DNA of 64,000 nucleotides, from NCBI RefSeq assembly GCF_001865995.1, contig NZ_MLQQ01000003.1, forward strand, positions 1 through 64,000, given 5' to 3'. Below the pieces are notes generated by a model. That model did not search any database and was not told where the DNA came from. It saw nothing but the letters and a program-made list of their open reading frames with translations. Positions 62,612 through 64,000 of this stretch are shown here, piece by piece; within the stretch, counting starts at the first letter, position 1, and the number at the start of each line of letters is the position of its first letter. Source of the DNA: Anaerobacillus arseniciselenatis. Its GTDB lineage: Bacteria > Bacillota > Bacilli > Bacillales > Anaerobacillaceae. The position numbers and the translations under genes are program-made.

Positions 62612-64000
62612 TATATTTTCACTCCCGATGATTTTTATTTATTTTTTATCGTTTATGATTTTGTGGGAATGGTTAAGACCACTGCCTGTTATCACTGATA
62701 CTGGAAACTTACATGTTTTTGTTTGGTTTACGTTATTTTGCTTCGTTGTCATGTATTTACGTTTAGCGTTTTATATTACAATTCCCTTATTTTTTATTGT
62801 GATGATGTATGGGCTTCACTCGATTTTTTACGAAGGACCTTTTGTTAAGGAAGGTCTTTCGACATTAATATTGTTCGGTGAAGATGTTGCTAGAAATATA
62901 ACTTTCTTACTTGGCAGCCAAATGGATTTACTAACTTATGAATTTCGAAGTTTTTTGCTCTTTTTAGTACTTGCCATTACGAGTTATTTAGTTCACTTTT
63001 GGATTTTTCACCTAAAAAAAATATTTTGGTTTTTAGTAATTACGATTGTTTATGTCACTATTATTGATACATTTACGATTTATGATGCTAGTAGTGCGAT
63101 TATAAGACTTGTTGTTGCGGGCTTTTTCTTAATGACGATCCTTTTTAAAATGAGGTTAGAGGAACGAGAGAAAGTGTCATCTGATGAGTTTAGAGGAAAA
63201 GCTTGGACAAATATTTTAACAACGATCATTATTGCGGTCGTTGCAGCTGCTTTTTTCATGCCTAAATACGAACCTTATTGGCCAGATCCACTACCGATGG
63301 TGCAAAGCGTCGCGACTGGAGAAGGAGTAGGTGAATCGGCCGTACAAACGATTGGTTATGGTCAAAATGATGAGCGCTTAGGTGGGGGATTTGTCCAAGA
63401 TGACTCCGTCGTTTTTACAGCGGTCTCAAAACAAAGACACTATTGGCGTGGAGAATCAAAAGAAATATATACTGGTCACGGTTGGGTTTCGTTAGAACCT
63501 GAATTAAATAAAACATTTCGATATAGTGATGTTTATGACGAAAGTGTAGCGGTACAATTATATGATCGAAATGTTCCTAAAGAGAAGTTAGAAGCAACAA
63601 TTACAATGAGAAATGACGCCCGGTTTTGGCATTTCTTTTATCCGGGTGAGCTAATTGAGGTAAACGAAAATCAGATCGAATTTTATTCAGATAGTCAAGG
63701 CAGTCCTTTTCAATTTTTAATTGATTATTTGACGGGAAAAGTAGGAACGACGAATGCTGAAGATGAAAGTGCACTATTTTTACAAGAGTATACGTTAACG
63801 TACTATCAACCTGAATTTGTGATTGATGATTTACTCGCTAGCTCTGAAAATGATCCAGAACATATTAAAGAAATGTATCTTCAATTACCAAATGTTCCTG
63901 ATCGAGTTGGACAATTAGCGGAAGAAATTACCGATGAATTTAATACGCGTTACGATAAAGTTAAAGCAATCGAAGGTTATTTTTCCGAAAATGATTTTCT
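62595..64000 (+). CDS. Transglutaminase-like membrane protein (DUF3488/TgpA type), cut by window end
   Basis: 468 codons are present; there is no stop before the edge. TTG at 62595 lies 8 bases after AAGGAGG (62580-62586). About six membrane spans (for example IFIYFLSFMILWEWL, SFLLFLVLAITSYLVHFWIF, ILTTIIIAVVAAAFFMP) are followed by an extracytoplasmic region (HYWRGESKEIYTGHGWVSL) leading into the transglutaminase domain, which is mostly beyond the window. The order MoxR-DUF58-this protein is a well-known operon. Catalytic residues are not visible here. Confidence 0.85.
   Translation, partial: MLKNRNIFSLPMIFIYFLSFMILWEWLRPLPVITDTGNLHVFVWFTLFCFVVMYLRLAFYITIPLFFIVMMYGLHSIFYEGPFVKEGLSTLILFGEDVARNITFLLGSQMDLLTYEFRSFLLFLVLAITSYLVHFWIFHLKKIFWFLVITIVYVTIIDTFTIYDASSAIIRLVVAGFFLMTILFKMRLEEREKVSSDEFRGKAWTNILTTIIIAVVAAAFFMPKYEPYWPDPLPMVQSVATGEGVGESAVQTIGYGQNDERLGGGFVQDDSVVFTAVSKQRHYWRGESKEIYTGHGWVSLEPELNKTFRYSDVYDESVAVQLYDRNVPKEKLEATITMRNDARFWHFFYPGELIEVNENQIEFYSDSQGSPFQFLIDYLTGKVGTTNAEDESALFLQEYTLTYYQPEFVIDDLLASSENDPEHIKEMYLQLPNVPDRVGQLAEEITDEFNTRYDKVKAIEGYFSENDF

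Overview
The window comes from a low-GC Gram-positive bacterium of the Bacillaceae type. The evidence is strong AGGAGG ribosome sites with frequent TTG and GTG starts, TTGACA/TATAAT promoters, RNase J, a GbsR/GbsA glycine-betaine module, sortase B, CcpA-type sites, and a MoxR-DUF58-transglutaminase operon. Several acidic lipoproteins and the betaine genes would suit a salt- or alkali-tolerant species, but this is inference.

The window has three zones. Zone 1 (about 1-24.4 kb) is an AT-rich, composite defence island. It opens with the 3' tail of a group II intron and holds five modules: (i) a small coiled-coil protein plus a coiled-coil/TIR protein; (ii) a lone P-loop NTPase; (iii) a four-gene operon of SNF2-type helicase, DUF4391 protein, type III methyltransferase Mod (broken by a one-base frameshift) and Res; (iv) a DEAH helicase with a possible C-terminal nuclease, followed by a 1307-residue protein ending in a CHAT caspase-like protease; (v) a Rad50/SMC-like ATPase plus a DUF3800 protein. 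The last two pairs are the best candidates for little-described systems.

Zone 2 (about 24.4-47.5 kb) is an alpha-glucan, probably dextran/isomaltooligosaccharide, utilisation locus. It contains two GH66 lipoproteins, two wall-anchored carbohydrate-binding proteins flanking their own sortase B, and an ABC importer without its ATPase. It also has a second solute-binding protein, a YesM/YesN-type two-component system, two intracellular GH13 glucosidases, a PTS EIIBC and a LacI regulator with several operators. Both ends are scarred: a GH13 tail fused in frame to an IS66 transposase fragment on the left, and a ROK glucokinase with an internal deletion on the right.

A repeat of about 270 bp that looks like a tyrosine-recombinase attachment site recurs at the module borders (19573, 24152, right-arm only at 30165, left-arm only at 47336, a trace at 15147). 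The copy at 47336 matches the others only as far as a GGCATGATGTAAT core and then diverges, as expected of a recombination junction. No integrase gene lies in the window.

Zone 3 (48-64 kb) looks like core chromosome: RNase J, a lipoprotein, an XRE regulator, a GMC choline dehydrogenase, a betaine-binding lipoprotein, GbsR and GbsA. The last four are tied together by a shared AACGTTAAAT operator motif. They are followed by a decayed RQC-minor protein, a Fic protein, a membrane microprotein, and MoxR, DUF58 and a transglutaminase protein cut by the window end.
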